A stretch of 64,000 nucleotides of DNA, taken from the NCBI GenBank assembly GCA_964017155.1, contig OZ024858.1, positions 26,604,187-26,668,186 on the forward strand, written 5' to 3'. Positions 12,122 through 20,062 of this stretch are shown one piece after another (the stretch's first letter is position 1; each line of letters begins with the position of its first letter). The notes below the pieces were generated by a model. That model was given only the letters and a program-made list of their open reading frames with translations. It was not told where the DNA came from and did no database searches. This DNA comes from Oasisia sp. SBJ-2009. Its lineage: Eukaryota > Annelida > Polychaeta > Sabellida > Siboglinidae. The position numbers and the translations under genes were made by a program.

Positions 12122-12355
12122 GCGCGTGGGCGCGTGGGCGCGTGGGCGCGTGGGCGCGTGGGCGCGTGGGCGCGTGGGCGCGTGGGCGCGTGGGCGCGTG
12201 GGCGCGTGGGCGCGTGGGCGCGTGGGCGCGTGGGCGCGTGGGCGCGTGGGCGCGTGGGCGCGTGGGCGCGGGGCGCGGGGCGCGGGGCGCGGGGCGCGTG
12301 GGCGCGTGGGCGCGTAGGCCCGTGGGCGCGTAGGCCCGTAGGCCCGTAGGCGTAG
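12122..12355. repeat. 8-bp GC-rich tandem array (GGGCGCGT)n
   Basis: Roughly 29 copies of GGGCGCGT, with GGGCGCGG variants at 12270-12297 and GTAGGCCC variants at the right edge. It has two CpGs per unit in an otherwise AT-rich region. GGG runs are separated by five bases, which fits the G-quadruplex pattern, and alternating CGCG fits Z-DNA. Open frames reading GAWARGRV are artefacts. Confidence 0.95.
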
Positions 12356-12482
12356 CAATATAATAGTTTTAATACTCAATTTCTGAGTGTTTTTTTTAAT
12401 ATATATTATTATTACTTATAAAATTATAAACATTCCTTTCCGAGTGTCACAAGTATTCCAGTGAGTTTTTTCTGAGTGGGGT
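12356..12482. other. short AT-rich spacer
   Basis: Links the GC-rich array to the dispersed host repeat starting near 12483. Nothing else is recognised. Confidence 0.35.
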
Positions 12483-12605
12483 TATATCCTGGTTGCATCG
12501 ACATTCGAGAGGATATAGAGGCCAAAAGTAATGTTTGCTAAGCCTAAGGGAGTTAATTTGCCAGTGTCCAGAGTCCAGCATTCCTCTTGTCTCCAGTCTC
12601 AGGTA
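12483..12605. repeat. dispersed repeat R1, copy 1, segment 1
   Basis: Starts ATCCTGGTTGCATCGACATT and runs to the TA at 12604-12605. It matches 16919-17024, an uninterrupted copy. The rest of this copy lies at 14740-14838 and 16534-16600, after two transposon insertions. A more diverged relative of this segment is at about 25890-25965 (TGCCAATGTCCAGAGCCCA). Confidence 0.85.
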
Positions 12606-14739
12606 GGGGAAGTAGGGGCATATCCCCACCCTTAAGTTAAGGTGAAACAAGCTATAGATAATGCACTGTGTGTGCTAAGAGGGTGATATTTAGTATTCAG
12701 AATGAGCAATCATATTACTTTGTTGTTAGTTAGTTAAGAAATCGCATATCCCATCAAATATATAAATATTTGGTCAAATGTAGAGGCATATCTTTGTGCG
12801 GACATGCCCCAAGGTACGGGGCATAGCCGCACACTGTGTGCGGTTATGCCCCAGGAATGGCGAAACAACAGCTGGTCTCACAGAGTTGACCACTAACTGC
12901 AATAATAATATGTATTGGTATATATATGTACACTACTGACACGTGCATTACTATAAAAAAAAACCAGAGAACACAAATCAACGGTTTCAAGTTTTCATAT
13001 ATACGTAAAGTTTAGAAAATAGAGTGGCCTTGAATCATAGTCCATGTTTATTCCTCCTTGAGAGTCAAAGCAAACAACAGCATGATTTCGTAACGTGGAA
13101 AGTCAAAGTTTGCAACCCAGCTTGTCTTTGCCTAGCTAAAACAGCATAGTTTCGTAAAGCGCAAAGTCAAACTAAAAACTCAGTTTGTCGGCTGTGCGAG
13201 CATGGCTTTGTATGGACTAACGTATACGGGCAAAGTTCTATATTATAGATTATACATCATTTGTCATCTTGGTTATTTTAGTCTATGAGCAATGATCAAT
13301 TAAGCTTTATTTCTTTAATGGACCTAATGATACACAATATGGAAAATGTGACGTCAGCACAATATAGCCTATTACACATTGACGAAGCGATGAATGATAT
13401 AAGTTTGATAATATTAAAGGACAAAAAGATGCAATGGTTTCGCGTCATACACCTAATAGAGTTTATACAAAGTAATAATTTCCACATATACTCAATTTTT
13501 TAACGCCAGCGGTTTACCAGAAAAATATTGTTTAACACCCAGCCATCCAAATACTATGCGCTACTCCATCTTAGACGAAGAATGACGTCACGACGGTGAG
13601 ACCCTCTCCACGCAGATTCCCTGCATGGGGTTTGGCTGTTGTCATGAAATGGCTGCAACTCGGCAACGCGCGTAACATGCTGATGACGGTAAATATAAAG
13701 TTGTTTATTATTGTTATCGCTGAAATCATCCCATCAACTGATGATACTTGTCTACATGTCTACTTCAAAGCATTTCTCCTCAAAATGGACCGAGCAAAGT
13801 TAACTGTACTTGGCCTGGAGGGATTCCAAACAGTACGCCCGCAAATGTGAATCCATTGCTTCAATACTACCGGTTGTTTCAACTATTATTGCAACCGTAT
13901 GCCGAACAGTAAGGCATAATTACTAAAGTTTACCACAGATTTAACCACATATTTAGATACACGTCTATAAGCAGCTGCTAGATGTCACGCCATCTGAACG
14001 AATTGTCGAAGACTCGAAGTTGTTGACCCTTAACAACGTCGCAGGAAGCTGACCGGCTTCAGCAGAGACATAGAATGCCGCGCGCTGAATGGCCAAGCCA
14101 AGTTAACCCTTCACCGATGGCGGCGTCTAGACCATCATGGATTTTGTTAGAATTTTAGACTTTAAAGTCACATTCTGAGTAAACCGCTGACGTTAAAAAA
14201 TTGAGTATATGTGGAAATTGTTACTTTGTATAAACTCTATTAGGTGTATGACATAGAGTAGACTATATAATATCATAAGCACCGATGCACGAACTACGTC
14301 GGCACAGCGGGTGGGGCATGACCGCACAGGCCTGTGCGAACATGCCCCAAGCATCCAACATGTGAATAATTCTGAATTGCGCAAAAATGCTACTTATGAA
14401 AGTATCCATTATTTCACACATCATAAAACATTAAAATGCAAGTTGGAATTATGAAAGAAAATATATATGCACGTCTTACAGTTAAAGTAATACACATAAC
14501 AGCATACGAGTAAAATTACATCAGCGTTTTCGAAAATAAAATTTTATGTCATAACTTTTTACTTATTCACTTCTATCAAAAAGTATATGCAAGTGGTTGA
14601 TTTGGGGGTTAGACGATGCCGCTTAGCATGATTCCACTAACCAGATGTTACGCGATGTGCAAATAATAGGGTGTGCGGACATGCCTCAGTGTGTGGATAT
14701 GCCCCTACTAAAGGGCCTACTCTACGGGCCTACTTCCCC
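12606..14739. mobile_element. TE-A copy 2: sister of the TA-flanked element at 9220
   Basis: It begins GGGGAAGTAGGGGCATAT and ends ATGCCCCTACTAAAGG...CTACTTCCCC, flanked by TA at 12604-12605 and 14740-14741. Left and right parts align closely with copy 1. Relative to copy 1 it has extra sequence near 12718-12808, a duplicated-looking right end (14700-14739) and a nested 809-bp foldback element. Eight copies of the GTGCGG-ACATGCCCC-type motif are present. No transposase frame is seen. The uninterrupted R1 copy at 16917-17165 gives the pre-insertion site. Confidence 0.85.
13444..14252. mobile_element. foldback-type element nested in TE-A copy 2
   Basis: Arms of 73 bp at 13444-13516 and 14180-14252 are inverted copies with only two mismatches. 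They start GTCATACACCTAATAG and end GCGGTTTA. The corresponding place in TE-A copy 1 lacks the whole block, so it is an insertion. The 663-bp interior shows no convincing reading frame. No clear target duplication is seen. Long near-perfect arms suggest a recent or still-pairing structure. Confidence 0.8.
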
Positions 14740-14838
14740 TACTGTACATAGGTGCAATGCATACAATGATTGAGCCAGTGGTGAAATGATGTGAACAGAT
14801 CAATAGGGTCATATAGGATTATAAAAACATTTCAAATC
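14740..14838. repeat. dispersed repeat R1, copy 1, segment 2
   Basis: The stretch ACTGTACATAGGTGCAATGC through CATTTCAAATC matches 17025-17123. It is the piece of R1 left between the two transposon insertions. Confidence 0.85.
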
Positions 14839-15169
14839 CAGTGGCCAGGTGCATGACACACACCTAAGTCCAAATCACACCCAAGTTAGGGTAAATAACA
14901 CCTAGCCCTAGGTGACATATACAGCCAGAAGCAGGGGGTGCATGACACACACCTAGTTGGGTTATGTCACAAGTTAGGCCGAATTGTCTGGGGCAACTCG
15001 AAGCAGCCCCAACTGCAGCTGGGTGACTCACAGCGCGTTGTATCAACGGCAGCAGTGGTTTACTGCTTGTATAAATTCTACGACTGTCCTCATAATCATG
15101 GACATAAGGGTGTTTACTTGCATGCCAGTCTGTCAATGTTGAATGCTAATTACTAAATATTTGCAAACT

Positions 15170-15960
15170 AAATTGCTATTATTATTAAATAATATGTTAG
15201 TTTCCATTTATTACCACTGTATATGTGACTGTACACAGTTAATTACTGACAGTAGGTATATCTTCATCAATATGGACATTATGGCCTTTTACTAAGATGT
15301 GTAGGTCTATCAAAGTGGCGTGCTTATTATAAAATATTGACTAATTAATTAAATTATTATTAAATTATCTATTAATTTATATTTGTAACTTTCTATTAAT
15401 GTAGTTATGCACATTGCATAATAATATGTGTAATTATCTTTATAATCATGGATATTATGGCCTTTTATTTTTGTGTTGGTCTATATATACGAATATTGAT
15501 TTATTAATTAATTTATTAATATTTCATAACTATAGAATTATATCTCTTACCACAAAGTTTTTTTTACAAATTGTGTGTTTATATAAACATATATTCATGG
15601 ACATTGTGGCATTTTACAAAAACCGTTTCTATCTGTCGAGGTTACCCGCTAATTATCACCTATTAACTAATTTATTTATTTATTATTACAATGACTAGTT
15701 GATATATATATATTTATTTTACAAAAAATGTTTCCATCTGTCGAGGTTACCCGCTAATTATCACCTATTAACTAATTTATTTATTTATTATTACATGACT
15801 AGTTAATGTATATTTATTCTCATAATAAATGTGGTTATGCACACTGCAAAATATGTATAAATATCTTCATATTGATGAACTCTGCTGGTCTTAATTAGAA
15901 TGTGTTGGCCTGTTAACTTAGTGCACTACTTTTGTCTTAGATAATATTAAGTAATTAACT
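15170..15960. repeat. diverged tandem repeat, period about 150-190 bp, inside TE-B
   Basis: Blocks carrying a ATGGACATTATGGCCTTTTA motif occur at about 15270, 15450 and 15597. Blocks with GAGGTTACCCGCTAATTATC occur at about 15638 and 15743. GTGGTTATGCACACTGCAAA-type blocks occur at 15402 and 15831. The units are AT-rich and mutually diverged, so this is an older expansion than the host minisatellites. Confidence 0.65.
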
Positions 15961-16088
15961 GAATTAATTAGTATGAAAACATTATATTGCAAATGTATTA
16001 CTCCATTCAATGCATTTCAAAACATTGCAAACAGTATTTTAATAGTTATATAAATAACAACGTTATGCGATTTTAAATTCACTTTTAT

Positions 16089-16472
16089 TCAAATATTTAT
16101 CAACAGAAAACACACAAATGAGCTCATTGCCAGTTTTTTCTTTATGTCCTCCACACTCCGCAATGTCGTCGATAGAGCGTTGGCCTCTGCCTTCACAGCA
16201 TTCCATCCCCTTTTCTGTCCCTGTTCGACAAGGTTGATTTGAATTGGCCTTGTAACAGTTTTTATATTTGGCCGTATGCCTGTATGTAATTTCGCTGTTG
16301 TCTCACTGCTTCCACCATGAGGACTCTCAGAGGTGAAATGAATTCTGGGAAGATTTGTTCTCAAAACGCAACAATCCGCGTATCGGTTACTCATGCCGGT
16401 ATTCCCTAGTTGGGCGGCATCTGGGTGGCTGTTGTGCACCGCACCCAGTGCGGTCGCCCAGCTAGGTGACAC
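16089..16472 (-). pseudogene. possible Myb/SANT-like DNA-binding fragment of a transposon
   Basis: A 127-codon minus-strand frame contains GQKRGWNAVKAEANAL followed by LRSVEDIKKK. This resembles the middle and third helix of the Myb/SANT-like (NAIF1/MSANTD-type) domain, where an aromatic W, an A/V-N-A motif and a V-x-x-KKK-W ending are usual. The expected W after KKK is missing. That domain accompanies PIF/Harbinger transposases, which would fit the surrounding TIR element. The N-terminal 70 residues show nothing familiar. The call rests on motif resemblance only. Confidence 0.35.
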
Positions 16473-16533
16473 CTAGAGAGATAGGGGTAATTTTACCGCC
16501 TAACTTGGGTGCATGTCATGCAACCGGCCACTG

Positions 16534-16600
16534 AAGCCCAGATTCAAAAGGATATCTGTTTCAAATATGCAACAGGCCTATATATCATATTGATATAGAA
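16534..16600. repeat. dispersed repeat R1, copy 1, segment 3
   Basis: AAGCCCAGATTCAAAAGGAT and onward matches 17127-17165, completing the interrupted R1 copy. Confidence 0.8.
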
Positions 16601-16817
16601 GTAATGTTCCGGAATAAAGTTATTGAATTAAATTGAAAATATTGAATATATTGTTCATGGCTCCAAGAATGGTTTATTATAGTATGATTTAACTTACTTT
16701 GGAGCATAATTCTCGATGATGAGTATGACGTTTCGACCCGTCAGCTACGGGCCTTGTTCACATACTAGTGTCACATGTGTTGGCTCAGAATTTGGCGAGA
16801 TAATTTGGTGGAAGTCA
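16601..16817. other. spacer with a CGAAACGTC motif on the minus strand
   Basis: It contains TTCATGGCTCCAAGAATGGT (16653-16676 region), which recurs at about 63262 inside the hAT-like element. It also contains GACGTTTCGACCCGTCAG (16728-16745). The complement carries CTGA and CGAAACGTC, reminiscent of a hammerhead core but without a proper stem II. No gene is seen. Confidence 0.35.
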
Positions 16818-16916
16818 TCACAGAGAGCTAGCTCTCTGTGATGACTTCCAGAGAGCGCTCTGTGATGACTTCCAGAGAGCTCTCTGTGATGACTTCCAGA
16901 AAGCTCACTGTGATGA
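16818..16916. repeat. short tandem repeat, 22-27 bp unit, 4 copies
   Basis: CTCTGTGATGACTTCCAGAG is repeated about four times with variable junctions. Each unit can self-pair through AGAGCTCTCT. It directly abuts the uninterrupted R1 copy. Confidence 0.8.
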
Positions 16917-17165
16917 CTATCCTGGTTGCATCGACATTCAAGAGGATAGAGACCAAAAGTAATGTTTGCTAAGAGAGTTAATTTGCCAATGTCCAGAGTC
17001 CAGCATTCCTTTTGTCTCCATTCTCAGGTACCTACCGTGCAATGCATACAATGATTGAGCCAGTGGTGAAATGATGTGAACAGATTAATAGGGTCATATA
17101 GGATTATAATAACATTTCAAATCCAGAAGCCCAGATTCAAAAGGATATATGTTTCAAATATGCAA
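16917..17165. repeat. dispersed repeat R1, copy 2 (uninterrupted; holds both empty sites)
   Basis: This block is collinear with 12483-12605, 14740-14838 and 16534-16600 but lacks TE-A and TE-B. The TE-A target is at about 17028 (CAGGTACCTACC) and the TE-B target at about 17123 (AAATCCAGAAGCCC). It shows the pre-insertion state. Confidence 0.85.
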
Positions 17166-17173
17166 TATATGGC

Positions 17174-17323
17174 CTGAACAATCAGAGTCTTGCAGATGAT
17201 TGATGTCAGGGACACTGGCCTGTAGTTTCCTGTGTTTCTTTTTTCAGATTGTTTGTATATTGGGCAAATAATTGCATCTCTCCACTGTCTTGGTAGTGTT
17301 GATGCGTCAATGCGTGAGAATGT
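17174..17323 (-). mobile_element. LINE fragment: N-terminal RT motif only
   Basis: The minus strand reads DASTLPRQWRDAIICPIY followed by RNTGNYRPVSLTSIICK. This is the hallmark start of a CR1/jockey-class RT domain (W-x-x-A-x-I-x-P-I-x-K, NYRPVSLTS). Only about 48 codons remain. It sits 60 bp upstream of the first ABCA exon. Confidence 0.75.
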
Positions 17324-17393
17324 ATTATAAATGTATACATTCTACACTATTAAATGTATTATTTACCTTTTCCTTGTTCTTCTAGATTTAGCC

Positions 17394-17483
17394 ATGGCCA
17401 GGGCGAGTTTGTCTCGACAGTTACTGGCGTTGATAAAGAGGAATATTCTCATAAAATCCAGGAACAAAGGACAAGTTGCGGGA
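17394..17483 (+). CDS. ABCA5-like: ABCA-type transporter, exon 1 (start codon)
   Basis: The exon follows a TTCTTCTAG acceptor at 17385. Eight bases of leader precede an ATG in strong context (GCCATGG). It reads MARASLSRQLLALIKRNILI, then KSRNKGQVAG, with donor GGA|GTAGGT at 17484, phase 0. ABCA proteins typically begin with a short cytosolic R-Q-x-x-x-L-x-x-K-N/R-x-x-x-K segment before TM1, which this matches. A splice acceptor before the ATG implies at least one upstream non-coding exon. A rival donor at 17488 would put the next exon out of frame. Confidence 0.78.
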
Positions 17484-18087
17484 GTAGGTATCCATTCTAC
17501 ATCTGTCGCATGTCTGACATCTCATCTTACATTTTGTCTAATACAACAATTAATCTACTACAACATTTGGTTGATTGATACAATTCATTTACCGGGTACT
17601 ACTATGAGGAAGAGATAATTTATCCGACATATTGGTGTTTTTAAAACTCGACTGGAATCACTGGATGCTGCCAGATGTTAGGGGGATATATTTCAACCCA
17701 CGATAGGTTTGGCCATACCAATGAATCAACCAGTAAACCATGATAGTCCAGTCTTTGGACTGTGTGTAACTGTCTGTAGTGTTTTTTGTCAAATCTTACT
17801 TTTTGCGACCTAAGTTGCAGCAAAAATTGAAAGACAGAACTTCTAGTTAGTACTATTGTAAGCAACATGCAACTATTTTTAATTGCATATTTTCCTTGAC
17901 AAATTAGTAAATGTTCCATGAATTATTATATGTTTCAATATTATTTTATTTGCATACCCGGTATTTTCCATGCAAAATCGCTTGCAATAATAATTATAAC
18001 AACTTAGTAATATTTATTCTGGAAATGAAACATGTTCAGCAGTAATTTTTTCGAGCATGCAAATATTGTAGCAGACATGTGCAAATT
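17484..18087 (+). other. ABCA intron 1, first part
   Basis: AT-rich intron sequence with no exon or transposon end seen. A minisatellite follows at 18088. Confidence 0.5.
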
Positions 18088-18567
18088 GTCATGGTAGATG
18101 AATTGTTGCAGTAGACTAAATGTTGTAGTAGATGAACTGTTGCAGTAGACCAAAATGTCGTAGTAGATGATCTGTTGCAGTAGACCAAATGTCGTAGTAG
18201 ATGATCTGTTGCAGTAGACCAAATGTCGTAGTAGATGAACTGTTGCAGTAGACCAAATGTCATAGTAGATGAACTGTTGCAGTAGACCAAATGTCGTAGT
18301 AGATGAACTGTTGCAGTAGACCAAATGTCGTAGTAGATGAACTGTTGCAGTAGACCAAATGTCGTAGTAGATGAACTGTTGCAGTAGACCAAATGTCGTA
18401 GTAGATGAACTGTTGCAGTAGACCAAATGTCGTAGTAGATGAACTGTTGCAGTAGACCAAATGTCGTAGTAGATGAACTGTTGCAGTAGACCAAATGTTG
18501 TAGTAGATGAACTGTTGCAGTAGACCAAATGTCGTAGTAGATGAACTGTTGCAGTAGACCAAATGTC
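18088..18567. repeat. 34-bp minisatellite, 14 copies, in ABCA intron 1
   Basis: The unit is GTCGTAGTAGATGAACTG followed by TTGCAGTAGACCAAAT (34 bp). The left three units are more diverged (GTCATGG, GTTGTAG, GATCTG variants); the central units are near-identical. Long minus-strand open frames here are repeat artefacts. About 400 bp of unremarkable intron follow to 18963. Confidence 0.93.
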
Positions 18568-18963
18568 ATTAGACGAAAAGTGTGAGACCCATGCAAGGTG
18601 GGATTTATGTTCCCATGTAAATTATCAAAATGTGTTTGAAATGTCATATTTTGGGATGAATGTGTTGTTAAGAATTAAGCAGTGAACGAAACATGGCACA
18701 TGCACACACACGTGCAGAAATACGGCCTTATTAAGTAAAAAATTATTTAAAATGTTTTATCTTTTGCTGCATTGTTTAAATAGTACAATGCGTAAGCCAT
18801 TTAGCACAGAGTTAAAACATCACTGTTTGAAAAACAATTCTTCATAAATAAATATACATATTTGCTCTGCGTTTGCTGAATTCTGTTGACAAAATCCAAA
18901 ACTTGCCCATTGTGTTTGCTTGTGATCTTCACCTGACAATTGTATGGTTGATTTTTATTTCAG

Positions 18964-19336
18964 GAAGTCTTCTTTTCAATTTATATTGTTCTTTGCTTGG
19001 CTATTGTGAAATACTTCACAGCACCATCAACTTGGGCTGCAATTGCCCGCTACCCGACCCGGGCAGTTTCCACAAAGGTAGGAAGCGGTCAGCTGTATGT
19101 CAGCCCAAGCACGTCAGCTGTTCGCAACCTTATGGACAACATCATGACTCGGCTTGACTCGGATGGTCCAATCAAATATGTCCTCTTTGGATCGAAAAAG
19201 GAATCTGTCAATGCGTACAGGAAGAATGCTCCTCATGTGATTGCTGGGATCGACTTTGACAAATCTTTGACAAATATGTTCTATACAATTCGAATGAATC
19301 AAACCATGGTAGCATCAACAACATTTCCATCGCTAG
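18964..19336 (+). CDS. ABCA5-like: ABCA-type transporter, exon 2: TM1 and start of the extracellular loop
   Basis: Acceptor TATTTCAG ends at 18963. The exon opens EVFFSIYIVLCLAIVKYF, a hydrophobic TM1 in the position where ABCA proteins have E-I-L-F-P-L-x-x. A loop follows that includes VRNLMDNIMTRLDSDGPIKY, then HVIAGIDFDKSL and FYTIRMNQTM. The V-x-x-G-I/V-x-F ... Y-x-I-R-x-x-x pattern is characteristic of the large ABCA extracellular domain 1. NQT is a potential N-glycosylation site. Donor CTAG|GTACC gives phase 1; a competing donor ATG|GTAGCA at 19309 gives phase 0. Phase 1 fits the next exon best. Confidence 0.82.
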
Positions 19337-19756
19337 GTACCAGTGGCATTTTATCAGTGTATTTATGAACTTCAAGTTATGCGTGGGCACTACAAACTTA
19401 TAAAATGCTGTGTACATTTCAAAATTGGCAGGGAGATCTCAGTGACCATGTGTATTAGAAAATTGGTGTAGGTGACAACCGCAACCAAATGTGACATTGA
19501 CCTAACAGATACTAGGAATCAAATTCATTTATATTAAAGAAAACGTTACTTATCAAAGTTGCGTTAATTGTATTTCATTTCGTTATGTCTCTGGTAAGAA
19601 GAGTTCTCAAAGTATCACCAATATCAGGAGTGTTTACTCATACTTACACAAGACAGTTTTGTTGTTTAAATGCCCCAGACATTTAAGAGGAAGTGTTGTA
19701 GACAGAATGGTGGTAGGATGAGTCTGTTGTAAGCATGACATGTAGACATGTTGTAG

Positions 19757-19854
19757 GCATGTGTCAGGGGAAGAGACAGGACTGTATGGCTGACCGCTAC
19801 CTCACTCATGGCTTCATTGCTATACAGATGGCCATAGACGCTGCACTCATCGAG
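19757..19854 (+). CDS. ABCA5-like: ABCA-type transporter, exon 3: end of extracellular loop
   Basis: With acceptor TTGTAG|GC the split Gly codon from exon 2 is completed and the exon reads MCQGKRQDCMADRYLTHGF, then IAIQMAIDAALIE, ending at GAG|GTTAGT, phase 0. The G-F-x-x-x-Q-x-x-I-D-x-A-I-I pattern just before TM2 is strongly conserved in ABCA5 and ABCA3. The pyrimidine tract is weak and alternative AG sites exist at 19767 and 19779, so the left border is uncertain, while the right border is firm. Confidence 0.75.
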
Positions 19855-19977
19855 GTTAGTCACCTACTGGTCACTCCAGTGGTCAGTCTTTTGTTACATG
19901 TCACTGATGTCTTTAACCCGGTAAAGGTACATTTTTGCATGACATGGCATCAACCGTTGTGTCAGCTCAGTGAATTT

Positions 19978-20060
19978 GTCACCACCTGGTAGGGTGGGTC
20001 ACCATCTGGTAGGACAGGCCAACACCTGGTAGGACAGGTCACCACCTGGTAGGGTGGGTC
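19978..20060. repeat. 20-bp minisatellite, left fragment
   Basis: Four copies of the GGTCACCACCTGGTAGGACA type. These are the detached left end of the array at 22613-24800; LINE 3 separates the two. Confidence 0.9.
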
Positions 20061-20062
20061 AC

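Larger units (their letters stand above)
14839..16533. mobile_element. TE-B: DNA transposon, TIR CAGTGGCC, Harbinger-related remnant
   Basis: The left end CAGTGGCCAGGTGCATGACA and the complement of the right end (CAGTGGCCGGTTGCATGACA) form TIRs of about 30 bp. Subterminal TAGGTG/CACCTAG motifs recur on both sides. The empty site is the second R1 copy, where AAATCCAGAAGCCC is continuous at about 17119-17132. The join shows CAG on the left and CTG on the right, with no simple direct duplication. Inside are a diverged tandem repeat (15170-15960) and a minus-strand Myb/SANT-like fragment. Confidence 0.75.

Noticed and set aside
11964..12379. GAWARGRV-type overlapping open frames on both strands
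   Set aside because: All are readings of the GGGCGCGT array in different frames; no splice signals or start context supports them.
13596..13850. 84-codon frame inside the foldback element
   Set aside because: No similarity to any transposase motif, no DDE or zinc pattern, weak context.
18004..18647. Minus-strand 174-203 codon frames
   Set aside because: They are 34-bp repeat translations in several frames at once; no codon bias or domain.
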